A DNA stretch of 5,567 nt from JBKPHS01 sp046729975 (GCA_046729975.1 JBKPHS010000155.1:1-5567), one strand, 5' to 3'. Counted from the first letter of the stretch, positions 1 through 5,502 are shown. Notes: generated from the sequence alone by a model not told the origin. Numbers and translations are program-made.

Positions 1-62
1 GAGCGCCGGTGCGAAGAGGAGAGCACGAGGGACCAGGCGGCCAGATTAGCGTCACCCAGATC
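1..62. other. Left-edge segment without a supportable gene
   Basis: All three forward frames hit a stop early (at 47-49, 66-68 and 76-78), so the stretch could carry the last few codons of an upstream forward gene. Nothing in the short translations is recognisable, and no reverse-strand gene is supported. I treat it as upstream sequence of the csbD-like gene. Confidence 0.4.
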
Positions 63-87
63 GTTTAGATCGCCCTAGCAGGGGTAA
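63..87 (+). promoter_or_regulatory. Candidate SigB/SigF-type general-stress promoter
   Basis: The sequence shows GTTTAG at 63-68 and GGGTAA at 82-87, separated by 13 nt. The known Bacillus SigB consensus is GTTTAA, 12-14 nt, GGGTAT, and actinobacterial SigF/SigB promoters are similar (GTTT...GGGTA). Each hexamer matches at 5 of 6 positions and the spacing is right. Transcription would start near 94-95, leaving about 30 nt of leader with the GGAGGAG ribosome binding site at 112-118. CsbD of Bacillus subtilis is a known SigB-regulon member, so promoter and gene agree. The sigma assignment remains inference. Confidence 0.6.
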
Positions 88-124
88 TTCCAGGGTGTCC
101 GAACCCGAGATGGAGGAGAACGGC

Positions 125-313
125 ATGGGAATCCTCGACAAGATCACCGGGAGGGCCAAGAAGGCCGCGGGTGACGTGGCCGACGATCCGTCACTGCGAC
201 AGGAAGGCCGCAAGGAAGAGCGCAAGGGCGAGGCCAAGGATCAACTCGCGAACGCACAGGAGCGCGCCGACGCAAAGGCCGACGAGGTCGCGGACCTCGA
301 GCGCCGCACCTGA
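125..313 (+). CDS. CsbD family small stress-response protein
   Basis: This 62-residue, highly charged, cysteine-free protein matches the CsbD family. It opens with the hallmark GILDKITGRAKKAAGDV and continues with the Lys/Glu/Ala-rich block RKEERKGEAKDQLANAQ, which should be helical and hydrophilic. CsbD proteins are typically 60-70 residues, soluble, general-stress induced and of unknown biochemical role. I chose ATG 125 because GGAGGAG (112-118) sits 6 nt upstream and the family motif begins at residue 2. An in-frame GTG at 95 would add ten residues, but it lies at about the predicted transcription start and has no ribosome binding site. The candidate SigB-like promoter at 63-87 lies just upstream. 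The next gene, a membrane transporter, starts 121 nt downstream behind a hairpin, so co-transcription is possible but not assured. I am confident of the family, not of any molecular function. Confidence 0.88.
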   Translation: MGILDKITGRAKKAAGDVADDPSLRQEGRKEERKGEAKDQLANAQERADAKADEVADLERRT

Positions 314-354
314 CGCCGGCGGGAGAGCCAGCGTAAGCGCCGGTCGCCGTCGCG

Positions 355-380
355 CGGGAGCGGCGGCCCGGCGGCTCCCG
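355..380 (+). terminator. GC-rich stem-loop between csbD-like gene and transporter
   Basis: CGGGAGC at 355-361 pairs perfectly with GCTCCCG at 374-380 across a 12-nt loop. A G-U pair (354 with 381) could extend the stem. It starts about 40 nt after the CsbD stop codon and is followed by TTCACTGACT rather than a clear U-tract. GC-rich actinobacteria often have terminators lacking a U run, so it may end or attenuate csbD transcription. It could also be chance in GC-rich DNA. Confidence 0.35.
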
Positions 381-434
381 TTCACTGACTCCCGCCAACC
401 TCGCGGGTAACCTCGTCGGAGGAGAGGCCGGCCC

Positions 435-1568
435 GTGGCCGACGAGCAACGCCAGGCACACGTCATCTACCGCGCTGTCCTGCTTGCAGGCGCGCTGATC
501 GTCCTTGGCCTGCTCTTCCGCCAGCTCCTGACGCTGCTGCTGGCGGTGCTCATAACGATCGTCATCGCCATCCCGCTGTCGGCCTTCGCGACCTGGCTCG
601 AGCGGCAAGGACTGCCGCGGCAGCTCGGCGCCCTGCTTGGCGTGCTCGCCGGCCTTGGCGCGATCGCGGGTGTGCTCATGCTCGTGATCCCGCCGTTCGT
701 CGAAGAGATGAACGACTTCGTGGACAGTGTCCCCGGGATCGTCGACGATCTCGAGCGCCAAGCTGCCGACATCACCGGCGCCGAGCCGCGCGAGGTCGGC
801 GACACGGTGCAGGAGTTCTTCCAGCGCTACACCGACAAGCCGGAGCGGCTCGTAGGGCCCATCACCTCCATCGGCCTGAACGTCGCCGGCATCCTCGGCG
901 CCCTGATCGTGATGATCATCACCGCGTACTTCATGGCCGTGCGGCCCCAGCCGCTTGTGGACGGGGCGCTGCGGCTGTTCCCACCTGCGCGCCGACCCTG
1001 GGCGCTCGCTGTGATGCGCCGGCTGCGCGCCGCCTGGATCGGGTGGTTGAAGGGCGTGCTGATCGATATGACCCTCACGGGCACGCTCCTGTACGTCGGC
1101 TTGACGATCATCGACGTGGACTTCGCAATCGTCTTCGCGGTCCTCGCGGCGCTGCTCGTCGTCATTCCCTACTACGGGGCCTTCATCGGCGCGTTGCCGC
1201 CACTCCTGTTCGCCCTTGCCGACTCCCCTGGCAAGGCGCTGCTCGTCCTGATCGTCTACGTGGCCGTACAGCAGTTCGAAAGCAACGTGACGATCCCGGT
1301 GATCATGGCGCGGGCCGTCAGGCTGCACCCTGCGGTGATCGCCATCGGCGTGGTGGTGGTCGGACAGCTCTTCGGCGTGATCGGCCTGTTTGTGGCCGTG
1401 CCGATCCTGTCGCTGGTGGTGATCCTCACGGACGAGCTCTGGGTCAAGCCGATGGAGGAGGCGCATGAACGGCGTGCGCTCGAAGGAGAAGAGCCACCGC
1501 CCTCACCGCTCGAGCCGGTCCTCCCGAGTGGAGGCGAGGAGCCGGTGGGTGCCGAGGCGCCTAGGTGA
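435..1568 (+). CDS. AI-2E family (PerM/YdiK-type) membrane transporter
   Basis: The product is a 377-residue polytopic inner-membrane protein. Hydrophobic segments lie at roughly residues 13-28, 30-52, 64-86, 148-170 and 205-225, with several more from 230 to 345. A large hydrophilic loop spans about 87-145. Family hallmarks are IPYYGAFIGALPP (from I244) and Q279-Q-F-E282-S-N, then a conserved Pro and LHP at 297-299. A Pro/Glu-rich, probably cytoplasmic tail (about 345-377) ends the protein. The length fits the family (about 340-400). Members are named after the proposed AI-2 exporter TqsA/YdgG, but others are Na+/H+ antiporters or uncharacterised, so the substrate here is unknown. The start is GTG 435, preceded by GGAGGAG at 418-424. 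A GGGTAA at 405-410 resembles a SigB -10 element, but no well-spaced -35 is visible. The last 8 bases overlap the convergent microprotein ORF. The family call is firm; the function is open. Confidence 0.9.
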   Translation: MADEQRQAHVIYRAVLLAGALIVLGLLFRQLLTLLLAVLITIVIAIPLSAFATWLERQGLPRQLGALLGVLAGLGAIAGVLMLVIPPFVEEMNDFVDSVPGIVDDLERQAADITGAEPREVGDTVQEFFQRYTDKPERLVGPITSIGLNVAGILGALIVMIITAYFMAVRPQPLVDGALRLFPPARRPWALAVMRRLRAAWIGWLKGVLIDMTLTGTLLYVGLTIIDVDFAIVFAVLAALLVVIPYYGAFIGALPPLLFALADSPGKALLVLIVYVAVQQFESNVTIPVIMARAVRLHPAVIAIGVVVVGQLFGVIGLFVAVPILSLVVILTDELWVKPMEEAHERRALEGEEPPPSPLEPVLPSGGEEPVGAEAPR

Positions 1569-1653
1569 GCTTCGCGATCGCGATCGTGGCGGAGATCAGC
1601 ACGCAGACCACGATCACGACCTGCATCCACAGCCAGAAGCGGGGCTGCTCCAC
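1561..1653 (-). CDS. Candidate 30-aa single-pass membrane microprotein
   Basis: This short reverse-strand ORF lies mostly in the gap between convergent genes, overlapping the transporter gene by only 8 bases. Read from GTG at 1651-1653 it begins with an amphipathic, aromatic stretch (EQPRFWLWMQ, residues 2-11). About sixteen hydrophobic residues follow (VVIVVCVLISATIAIA, residues 12-27), then a short Lys-Leu-Thr tail and TAG at 1561-1563. That is the pattern of a small integral membrane protein. It starts 12 nt after the response-regulator stop and in the same frame, so it could be translated by coupling, or as a C-terminal membrane tail if the TAG is read through. No Shine-Dalgarno sequence precedes the GTG. 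An internal ATG at 1624-1626 would give only 21 residues. I do not recognise a named family. The well-formed membrane profile argues for a real gene, but short length leaves chance possible. Confidence 0.5.
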   Translation of the reverse strand: MEQPRFWLWMQVVIVVCVLISATIAIAKLT

Positions 1654-1665
1654 GCGGAGGATCGG

Positions 1666-2301
1666 CTAGTCGATCAGCGCCTGCCGCAGCGCGATAGCCA
1701 CGGCGTGCGTGCGCGTGTCGGCCTGGAGCTTGCCGATCACGCGCTTGGTGTCCGACTTCACGGTCTCGACGCTCAGGCCGATACGGCGTGCGATCTCCTC
1801 GGTGTGGTAACCCTCGGCCAGGAGTTGCAGGATCTCCCGCTCACGCTCGGAGAGAGGGTTGTTTCCGTCGCTGCTGCTGCGCTCGGTCATCAGGAGGGCG
1901 GGCGACAGCGACGGATCGACGAAGGGCTTGCCCCCGGCAACCGTGCGTATCGCCCGCAGGAGGTCCTCCGGCGGCGAGCCCTTCATGACGTACCCGCGAG
2001 CGCCGGCGGCGATCGCGTCGGAGAGCAGGCGGCGGTCGCCGTAGGCGGAGAAGACGACGAACTGCACGCTCGGCGCAGCCTCGTGTATCCGCTTGACCGT
2101 GGAGATGCCGTCGATGCCCGGCAGGCGCACGTCCATCAGCACCACCTGCGGCTTGTGCTTGGCGACGGCCTCGATGGCCTCCTCGCCGGTCGTCACGACG
2201 CCGACCAGCTCGAGGTCGTCGATGTTCCCGAACAGAAGATCGAGACCCTGCCGTACGACTGGGTGATCGTCGATTGCCAGGCAGGAAGTGCGAGTCCCCA
2301 T
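1666..2301 (-). CDS. NarL/FixJ-family response regulator (REC + LuxR HTH)
   Basis: This is a 211-residue two-component DNA-binding regulator. The receiver domain (about residues 5-120) has acidic residues D11/D12, phospho-acceptor D57 in LMDVRLPGIDG, switch-type S85 in VVFSAYG and the conserved K107 in GYVMKG. A linker of about 30 residues leads to a LuxR-type helix-turn-helix (about 150-211) with LSEREREILQLLAEG and IARRIGLSVETVKSDTKRVI. All key phosphorylation residues are present, so it should be a phosphorylation-controlled transcription factor. I chose ATG 2301 because the receiver strand begins at residue 5 and the length suits the family. In-frame ATGs at 2352 and 2439 would add 17 or 46 atypical residues, and the second would overlap the divergent stress gene. 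No strong ribosome binding site precedes ATG 2301. No histidine kinase lies in the window. It diverges from the universal stress protein, an obvious candidate target, though that is inference. Confidence 0.92.
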   Translation of the reverse strand: MGTRTSCLAIDDHPVVRQGLDLLFGNIDDLELVGVVTTGEEAIEAVAKHKPQVVLMDVRLPGIDGISTVKRIHEAAPSVQFVVFSAYGDRRLLSDAIAAGARGYVMKGSPPEDLLRAIRTVAGGKPFVDPSLSPALLMTERSSSDGNNPLSEREREILQLLAEGYHTEEIARRIGLSVETVKSDTKRVIGKLQADTRTHAVAIALRQALID

Positions 2302-2392
2302 GGGCTTGGAGCCGATCTTAGCTCGTTTGGCCGGTGCCGCTCCTTTCAGCATATGATCCGCGCGGTTCTCGTCAGGCGGCGGAAGGAGACGG
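2302..2392. promoter_or_regulatory. Divergent promoter region, response regulator / universal stress protein
   Basis: This 91-bp gap must hold the promoters of both divergent genes unless they are transcribed from further out. On the forward strand TATGAT (2352-2357) is a 5-of-6 match to a sigma-70 -10 box, with a weak TTGGCC (2327-2332) at a long 19-nt spacing. Transcription would start near 2364. GGAAGGAG at 2381-2388 is the ribosome binding site of the stress protein. On the reverse strand, AAAGGAG (2346 down to 2340) resembles a ribosome binding site but no start codon follows at usable distance. TAAGAT (2320 down to 2315) is a weak -10 candidate. No clear operator dyad stands out. Confidence 0.4.
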
Positions 2393-2836
2393 ATGTTCGG
2401 CTCGATCGTGGTTGGCACCGACGGCTCGGACACCGCCAAGGAGGCGGTGCGTCAGGCGACGGAGCTCGCCAAGGCGGTGGACGCGAGCGTCTATCTCGTG
2501 AGCGCGTACGAACCGGTGTCGGAGGGCCGGCTGCGGCAGGAGCGCCAGAACGTGCCGGACGACATGCAGTGGATGGTGAATCCGCGCGAGGACGTCGAAG
2601 CCACCCTGAGCGAGGCCGCCGAGCAGATGGGGGAGGCGGGCGTCAAGGTCGACAAGTTCCCCCGCGAGGGCGATCCCGCCGACGCGATCCTCGACGTCGC
2701 CGAGGAGCAGGGCGCGGACCTGATCGTGGTGGGCAACAAGGGAATGACCGGCGCCAAGCGCTTCCTGCTCGGGAGCGTGCCGAACAAGGTCTCTCACCAC
2801 GCTCCTTGCAGCGTGTTGATCATCCGTACTACGTAG
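2393..2836 (+). CDS. Universal stress protein (UspA family, ATP-binding type)
   Basis: A single-domain 147-residue Usp. The first strand and loop read GSIVVGTDGSDTAKEAV, with D10 where the family places its adenine/ribose-contacting aspartate. The C-terminal G114-x2-G117-x9-G127-S128 motif (GNKGMTGAKRFLLGS) is the nucleotide-binding signature of ATP-binding Usps such as MJ0577, and the ending HAPCSVLII is typical. Usps are cytoplasmic, usually dimeric, and support survival under starvation, hypoxia or oxidative stress. Middle residues 44-75 are more variable and carry a charged, Met/Trp-containing stretch. ATG 2393 is fixed by GGAAGGAG 4 nt upstream. It is divergent from the response regulator and convergent with the S8 protease, with 34 nt between stop codons. 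Control by the neighbouring regulator is plausible but unproven. Confidence 0.93.
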   Translation: MFGSIVVGTDGSDTAKEAVRQATELAKAVDASVYLVSAYEPVSEGRLRQERQNVPDDMQWMVNPREDVEATLSEAAEQMGEAGVKVDKFPREGDPADAILDVAEEQGADLIVVGNKGMTGAKRFLLGSVPNKVSHHAPCSVLIIRTT

Positions 2837-2850
2837 CCCCCAGCCCCCGG

Positions 2851-2868
2851 GACTCCGCTCGGCGAGTC
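2851..2868. terminator. Weak inverted repeat between convergent stop codons
   Basis: GACTC at 2851-2855 and GAGTC at 2864-2868 form a 5-bp stem with an 8-nt loop, placed between the stops of the stress protein and the S8 protease. The position suits a bidirectional terminator. The stem is short and has no U-tract on either side, so support is mainly positional. Confidence 0.2.
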
Positions 2869-2870
2869 GG

Positions 2871-4184
2871 CTAGCGCGCCGGATCGATTGCCGCCGCGGC
2901 GTCGATCAGTCCGGCGCCGTAGCGGTTGTCGGGCCCGGGCGGGCCGAGGTCGCGCGCGGTTTGCTCGAGCCGCTGCTCCACGGCCTGCGGCGACGGGCGC
3001 GGACCGAGCCGCTTTGTCGCGATGATCAGGGCTGCCGTGGCGGCCACGTGCGGACTCGCCATCGACGTCCCCTGGAATCCCGACGGCAGGCCGAAAGTGC
3101 GGACGCTGCGCGTGAACGTCTGCTGGAAGATGTCCCGGCCGCCGGTGCCGGGATGGCAGTTCTGCGCGTCGATTGGGTTGTCGAGGTTGGGCGCGTCGGA
3201 GCCGCCTCCGGGCGCCGAGACGTCGAGCCCCATGCCGCTGTTGGAGTAGTCGGCCTGACAGAGGTGCTCGGTCGTGGCGGCCACGGAGATCACGCCCGAG
3301 GTGCGGGCGGGATAGGCCACCGCAGTGTCGGCCTCGTTGCCCGCCGCCGCGGTGATCACCGCGCCCTTGCGGATCGCGAATCGCACCGCCGAGCGGATCT
3401 CGGGGATCTGCGACAGGGTCACCGACGAGTCGAACTCGAGGCTCATGTTGATCACGTTCGCCTTGTGCGATGCCGCGTACCGGATCGCGCGCGAGATCGC
3501 GATCGCGTCGCCCGCGCCCTGGGCGTCGAGCACCCGCAGCGGCATGATCTTCGCGCCGTACGCGAGGCCAGTCACGCCCTGGCCGTTGTTCGTCGCCTCG
3601 GCGATCGTGCCGGCCACATGCGTGCCGTGGCCGTTCTCGTCGTTCGGATAGGGATCGCCGGCGACGAAGTCAAAGCCTCGTATGAAGGTCGCCTTCGCCA
3701 GGTCGGGCGCGCGGCGGAAGCGTCCTCGCGTGGCGTAGGCGACGCCGGTGTCGAGTACCGCGACGGTCGCTCCGCGGCCGCCCGGCGCACCGGCCCGCGC
3801 GGCCAGATCCCAGGCGTCGGGCGCGTTGATGCTCGCCACCCCGGCGAAGTTCCACTGAACGTTCGGCCACTCGCCAGGAGCGCCGAAGCCTGGGTCGTTC
3901 GGGACGAACGCGCTCGCGTGCGCGATGTAGTTCGGCACGGCGTAGGCGACGTCACTGCGCTCGCGCAGCTCCCGCACCGTCTCGGGTACCGAGTCGCCGT
4001 CGCGGATCGCAACCTTCTGGGCGCCGCCGGGCAGTCGCTCGCCCGCGCCCCCGGCCGCGGTCGCGCGGCCCTCGTACCTGACGATCACCTCACCCGGGAC
4101 ATACTCAGACGCGACCGCGCCGGCTGGTGCCGCGGCCACGAACGCCGCGGTCGCGGCAGCCGAGAGGAGAAGGCGGGGGCGCAT
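2871..4184 (-). CDS. Secreted subtilisin-like serine protease (S8 family)
   Basis: This 437-residue exported peptidase has an N-terminal signal peptide (MRPRLLL, then an Ala-rich core, probable cleavage near residues 23-26). A prodomain-like region (about 27-92) contains YVPGEVIVRYEG and DVAYAVPNYIAHA, resembling the fervidolysin-type N-terminal prodomain. The catalytic domain (about 110-432) has the complete triad: D145 in VAVLDTGV, H186 in NGHGTHVAGT and S374 in GTSMASPH, with oxyanion N283 in AAAGNE. Two cysteines (in EHLCQADY and AQNCHPG) could form a disulfide after export. It ends just after the catalytic domain, with no membrane anchor, sortase signal or accessory domain, so it should be released or cell-surface associated. 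The substrate is unknown. ATG 4184 is the first start after an in-frame TAA at 4190-4188. No Shine-Dalgarno is visible, and a TACACT -10-like element about 20 nt upstream suggests a very short leader. Confidence 0.93.
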   Translation of the reverse strand: MRPRLLLSAAATAAFVAAAPAGAVASEYVPGEVIVRYEGRATAAGGAGERLPGGAQKVAIRDGDSVPETVRELRERSDVAYAVPNYIAHASAFVPNDPGFGAPGEWPNVQWNFAGVASINAPDAWDLAARAGAPGGRGATVAVLDTGVAYATRGRFRRAPDLAKATFIRGFDFVAGDPYPNDENGHGTHVAGTIAEATNNGQGVTGLAYGAKIMPLRVLDAQGAGDAIAISRAIRYAASHKANVINMSLEFDSSVTLSQIPEIRSAVRFAIRKGAVITAAAGNEADTAVAYPARTSGVISVAATTEHLCQADYSNSGMGLDVSAPGGGSDAPNLDNPIDAQNCHPGTGGRDIFQQTFTRSVRTFGLPSGFQGTSMASPHVAATAALIIATKRLGPRPSPQAVEQRLEQTARDLGPPGPDNRYGAGLIDAAAAIDPAR

Positions 4185-4260
4185 TGGTTACGGTGGTCCC
4201 AGTGTATGTCGGCATGAACCCCCGGCGGGTAAAGAAGTTGCCGCTGCCGCGGCGCCGCCT
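4185..4260. promoter_or_regulatory. Divergent intergenic region, S8 protease / epimerase
   Basis: This 76-bp gap separates two genes, neither of which has a purine-rich ribosome binding site. For the reverse-strand protease, TACACT about 20 nt before the ATG could be a -10 box, implying a leader of about 10 nt. No matching -35 was found at 16-18 nt. On the forward strand GGGTAA at 4227-4232 resembles a SigB/SigF -10 element, but the expected GTTT is absent upstream (GTCG at 4208-4211). The region also contains a 16-codon ORF ending on the epimerase start. Confidence 0.35.
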
Positions 4261-4264
4261 GTGA
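4214..4264 (+). other. Possible 16-codon basic leader ORF coupled to epimerase
   Basis: ATG 4214 opens a short frame encoding MNPRRVKKLPLPRRRL, ending at TGA 4262-4264. Its stop overlaps the epimerase GTG start (GTGA at 4261-4264), an arrangement typical of translational coupling. This could explain how the epimerase is translated without its own ribosome binding site. The mini-ORF has no visible ribosome binding site either, and its composition could be chance in GC-rich DNA. Confidence 0.25.
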
Positions 4265-5502
4265 AGGTCTGCATCAGCGGGGCGACCGGCTTCGTGGGAG
4301 CGCACGTGGCGCGCACTCTTGTCGAGCGCGGCGACGAGCTGCGAGTCGTATACCGGGACCCCGATCGCCTCGATCGCGTGTCGGGAGTCGAGGCGGAGCC
4401 CGTCAAGGCCGACGTGCTCGACCGGGGGGCGCTGCGCCGCGCCGTCCGTGGCTGCGAGCTCCTCTTCCACGCGGCCGGGTACGTCGGCGCCCGGCCCGTC
4501 GAGCGGGTATGGGAGGTCAACGCGCTGGCGCCGCGGATCGCGGTCGAGGCGGCGGCCGCCGAGGGGGTCGGCCGCGTCGTAGTCACGTCTAGCTCCGGCG
4601 CGCTCGGCCCGGCGCCCCCGGGGGAGGTCGGGGACGAGGACCAGGTCTACACGGGCGGGGGACTCGGCCTCACATATATAGACGCGAAGCACGAGGGCGA
4701 GTCCGAGGCGTTCGCGGCGGGAGCCCGCCTGGGCGTGGAGGTCGTCGTCGTGAACCCCACGTACGTGCTCGGCGTGCCGGTCGACACCAGCCAGCTCGGT
4801 GAGACCTCGACCCGGACTGTGGGCAACTACCTGGCGGGCCGCCTGCCCGCGGTCGTCGACGGCCACACGAACATCGTCGACGTTGCTGACGTCGCCGCCG
4901 GGCACCTGTTGGCCGGGGACCGCGGCCGGCCGGGGGAGCGCTACGTGCTCGGCGCGCACAACCTGAGCTGGGTCGAGCTGATCGACCGGATCGCAGACGT
5001 CTCCGGAGTCCACCAGCCGCTCGTCGTGATCCCGCCGGAGATCGGGCCGATCGCGCGGGCGCGCGAGGCGCTTCACCTACCGGGGCCGCTCAACTCCGAG
5101 GCGTACGCGCTGATGGCCCAGAACTGGCGCTACACCTCGCGCAAGGCCCGGCGCGAGCTCGGGTACCGGGCGCGGCCGCTGTCGGAGACGCTCCGCGCCA
5201 CCGTCGAGTGGTACCTCCGGCTGATCGAGCGCGGCGCGTTCGAGGACCGGCCGGCGTCGACTCTCTCGCTCGCCTCGCTCGCGATGCGCCTCGGACGGCG
5301 CGCCGGCCTCATGGCCGGGCTGCGGACGGCCGAGCGCTATACGGGCCGGCGGCTCGTCGCGGGCGCGGGGGGTTCTTACCCCCCGACGAGTACTAAAAGC
5401 GCCACGCGCGGCGCGAGGCCCAGCCCGCGCGCCGCCTCGAGGACGGCGCGGGTCGCGGCGCTCGGGCGAGCGAGGGTGCGCGAGCGGGTGGCGCGCTTGT
5501 AA
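4261..5502 (+). CDS. NAD(P)-dependent epimerase/reductase, extended SDR (HpnA/DFR-like)
   Basis: An extended short-chain dehydrogenase/reductase. The Rossmann nucleotide-binding loop is G7-A-T-G10-F-V-G13, an acidic D51 follows strand 3, and F69-HAAG lies at strand 4. T109-S-S-S112 holds the catalytic Ser/Thr, and Y139-I-D-A-K143 is the catalytic YxxxK. The substrate half follows, ending in the helix SETLRATVEWYLRLIERG. It resembles hopanoid-associated sugar epimerase HpnA and dihydroflavonol-reductase-like proteins; the substrate cannot be assigned. GTG 4261 is the only usable start and puts the first beta strand at residue 3. Family members are usually about 320-350 residues. Here the frame stays open to 413 residues, and the last ~45 codons run antisense to the DNA polymerase IV gene with a low-quality Ser/Arg/Ala tail. 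A one-base gain in the G6 run at 5367-5372 would instead end it in FLPPDEY at TAA 5394-5396. The true C-terminus is therefore uncertain. Confidence 0.85.
   Translation: MKVCISGATGFVGAHVARTLVERGDELRVVYRDPDRLDRVSGVEAEPVKADVLDRGALRRAVRGCELLFHAAGYVGARPVERVWEVNALAPRIAVEAAAAEGVGRVVVTSSSGALGPAPPGEVGDEDQVYTGGGLGLTYIDAKHEGESEAFAAGARLGVEVVVVNPTYVLGVPVDTSQLGETSTRTVGNYLAGRLPAVVDGHTNIVDVADVAAGHLLAGDRGRPGERYVLGAHNLSWVELIDRIADVSGVHQPLVVIPPEIGPIARAREALHLPGPLNSEAYALMAQNWRYTSRKARRELGYRARPLSETLRATVEWYLRLIERGAFEDRPASTLSLASLAMRLGRRAGLMAGLRTAERYTGRRLVAGAGGSYPPTSTKSATRGARPSPRAASRTARVAALGRARVRERVARL
5366..5385. terminator. G6/C6 hairpin between convergent epimerase and dinB
   Basis: CGGGGGG at 5366-5372 pairs perfectly with CCCCCCG at 5379-5385 around a 6-nt loop, TTCTTA. 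On the reverse strand the dinB stop codon TAA (5378-5376) is the loop itself. A bidirectional terminator fits this convergent site, and the following bases GAGTACTAAAAG are locally AT-rich. There is no run of U. The homopolymers are also prone to slippage or miscalling. Confidence 0.45.

Noticed and set aside
95..124. GTG 95 as an upstream start of the CsbD-family gene
   Set aside because: It has no ribosome binding site, coincides with the predicted transcription start, and adds residues outside the family domain. ATG 125 has GGAGGAG at ideal distance.
144..1466. 440-codon reverse-strand ORF rich in Asp, His, Arg and Glu
   Set aside because: It is the antisense of the csbD-like and AI-2E-family genes. 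Its composition (His/Asp/Arg runs) is typical of GC-rich shadow frames and no domain is recognisable.
1575..1586. Perfect 12-bp palindrome CGATCGCGATCG, a possible operator
   Set aside because: It is explained by consecutive Ile-Ala codons of the candidate microprotein, and GATCGC-type palindromes are common in such DNA.
2302..2439. Longer response-regulator start at 2439
   Set aside because: It would overlap the start of the divergent universal stress gene by 47 bp and add 46 residues of non-domain sequence.
1465..2874. 469-codon forward ORF
   Set aside because: It runs antisense to the response regulator and then out of frame through the universal stress protein, both with unmistakable motifs. 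No family features.
2961..4217. 418-codon forward ORF
   Set aside because: Antisense of the S8 protease, whose full catalytic triad and signal peptide are on the other strand.
4105..5076. 323-codon reverse ORF with Arg/Asp-rich sequence
   Set aside because: Antisense of the epimerase; no domain and shadow-type composition.
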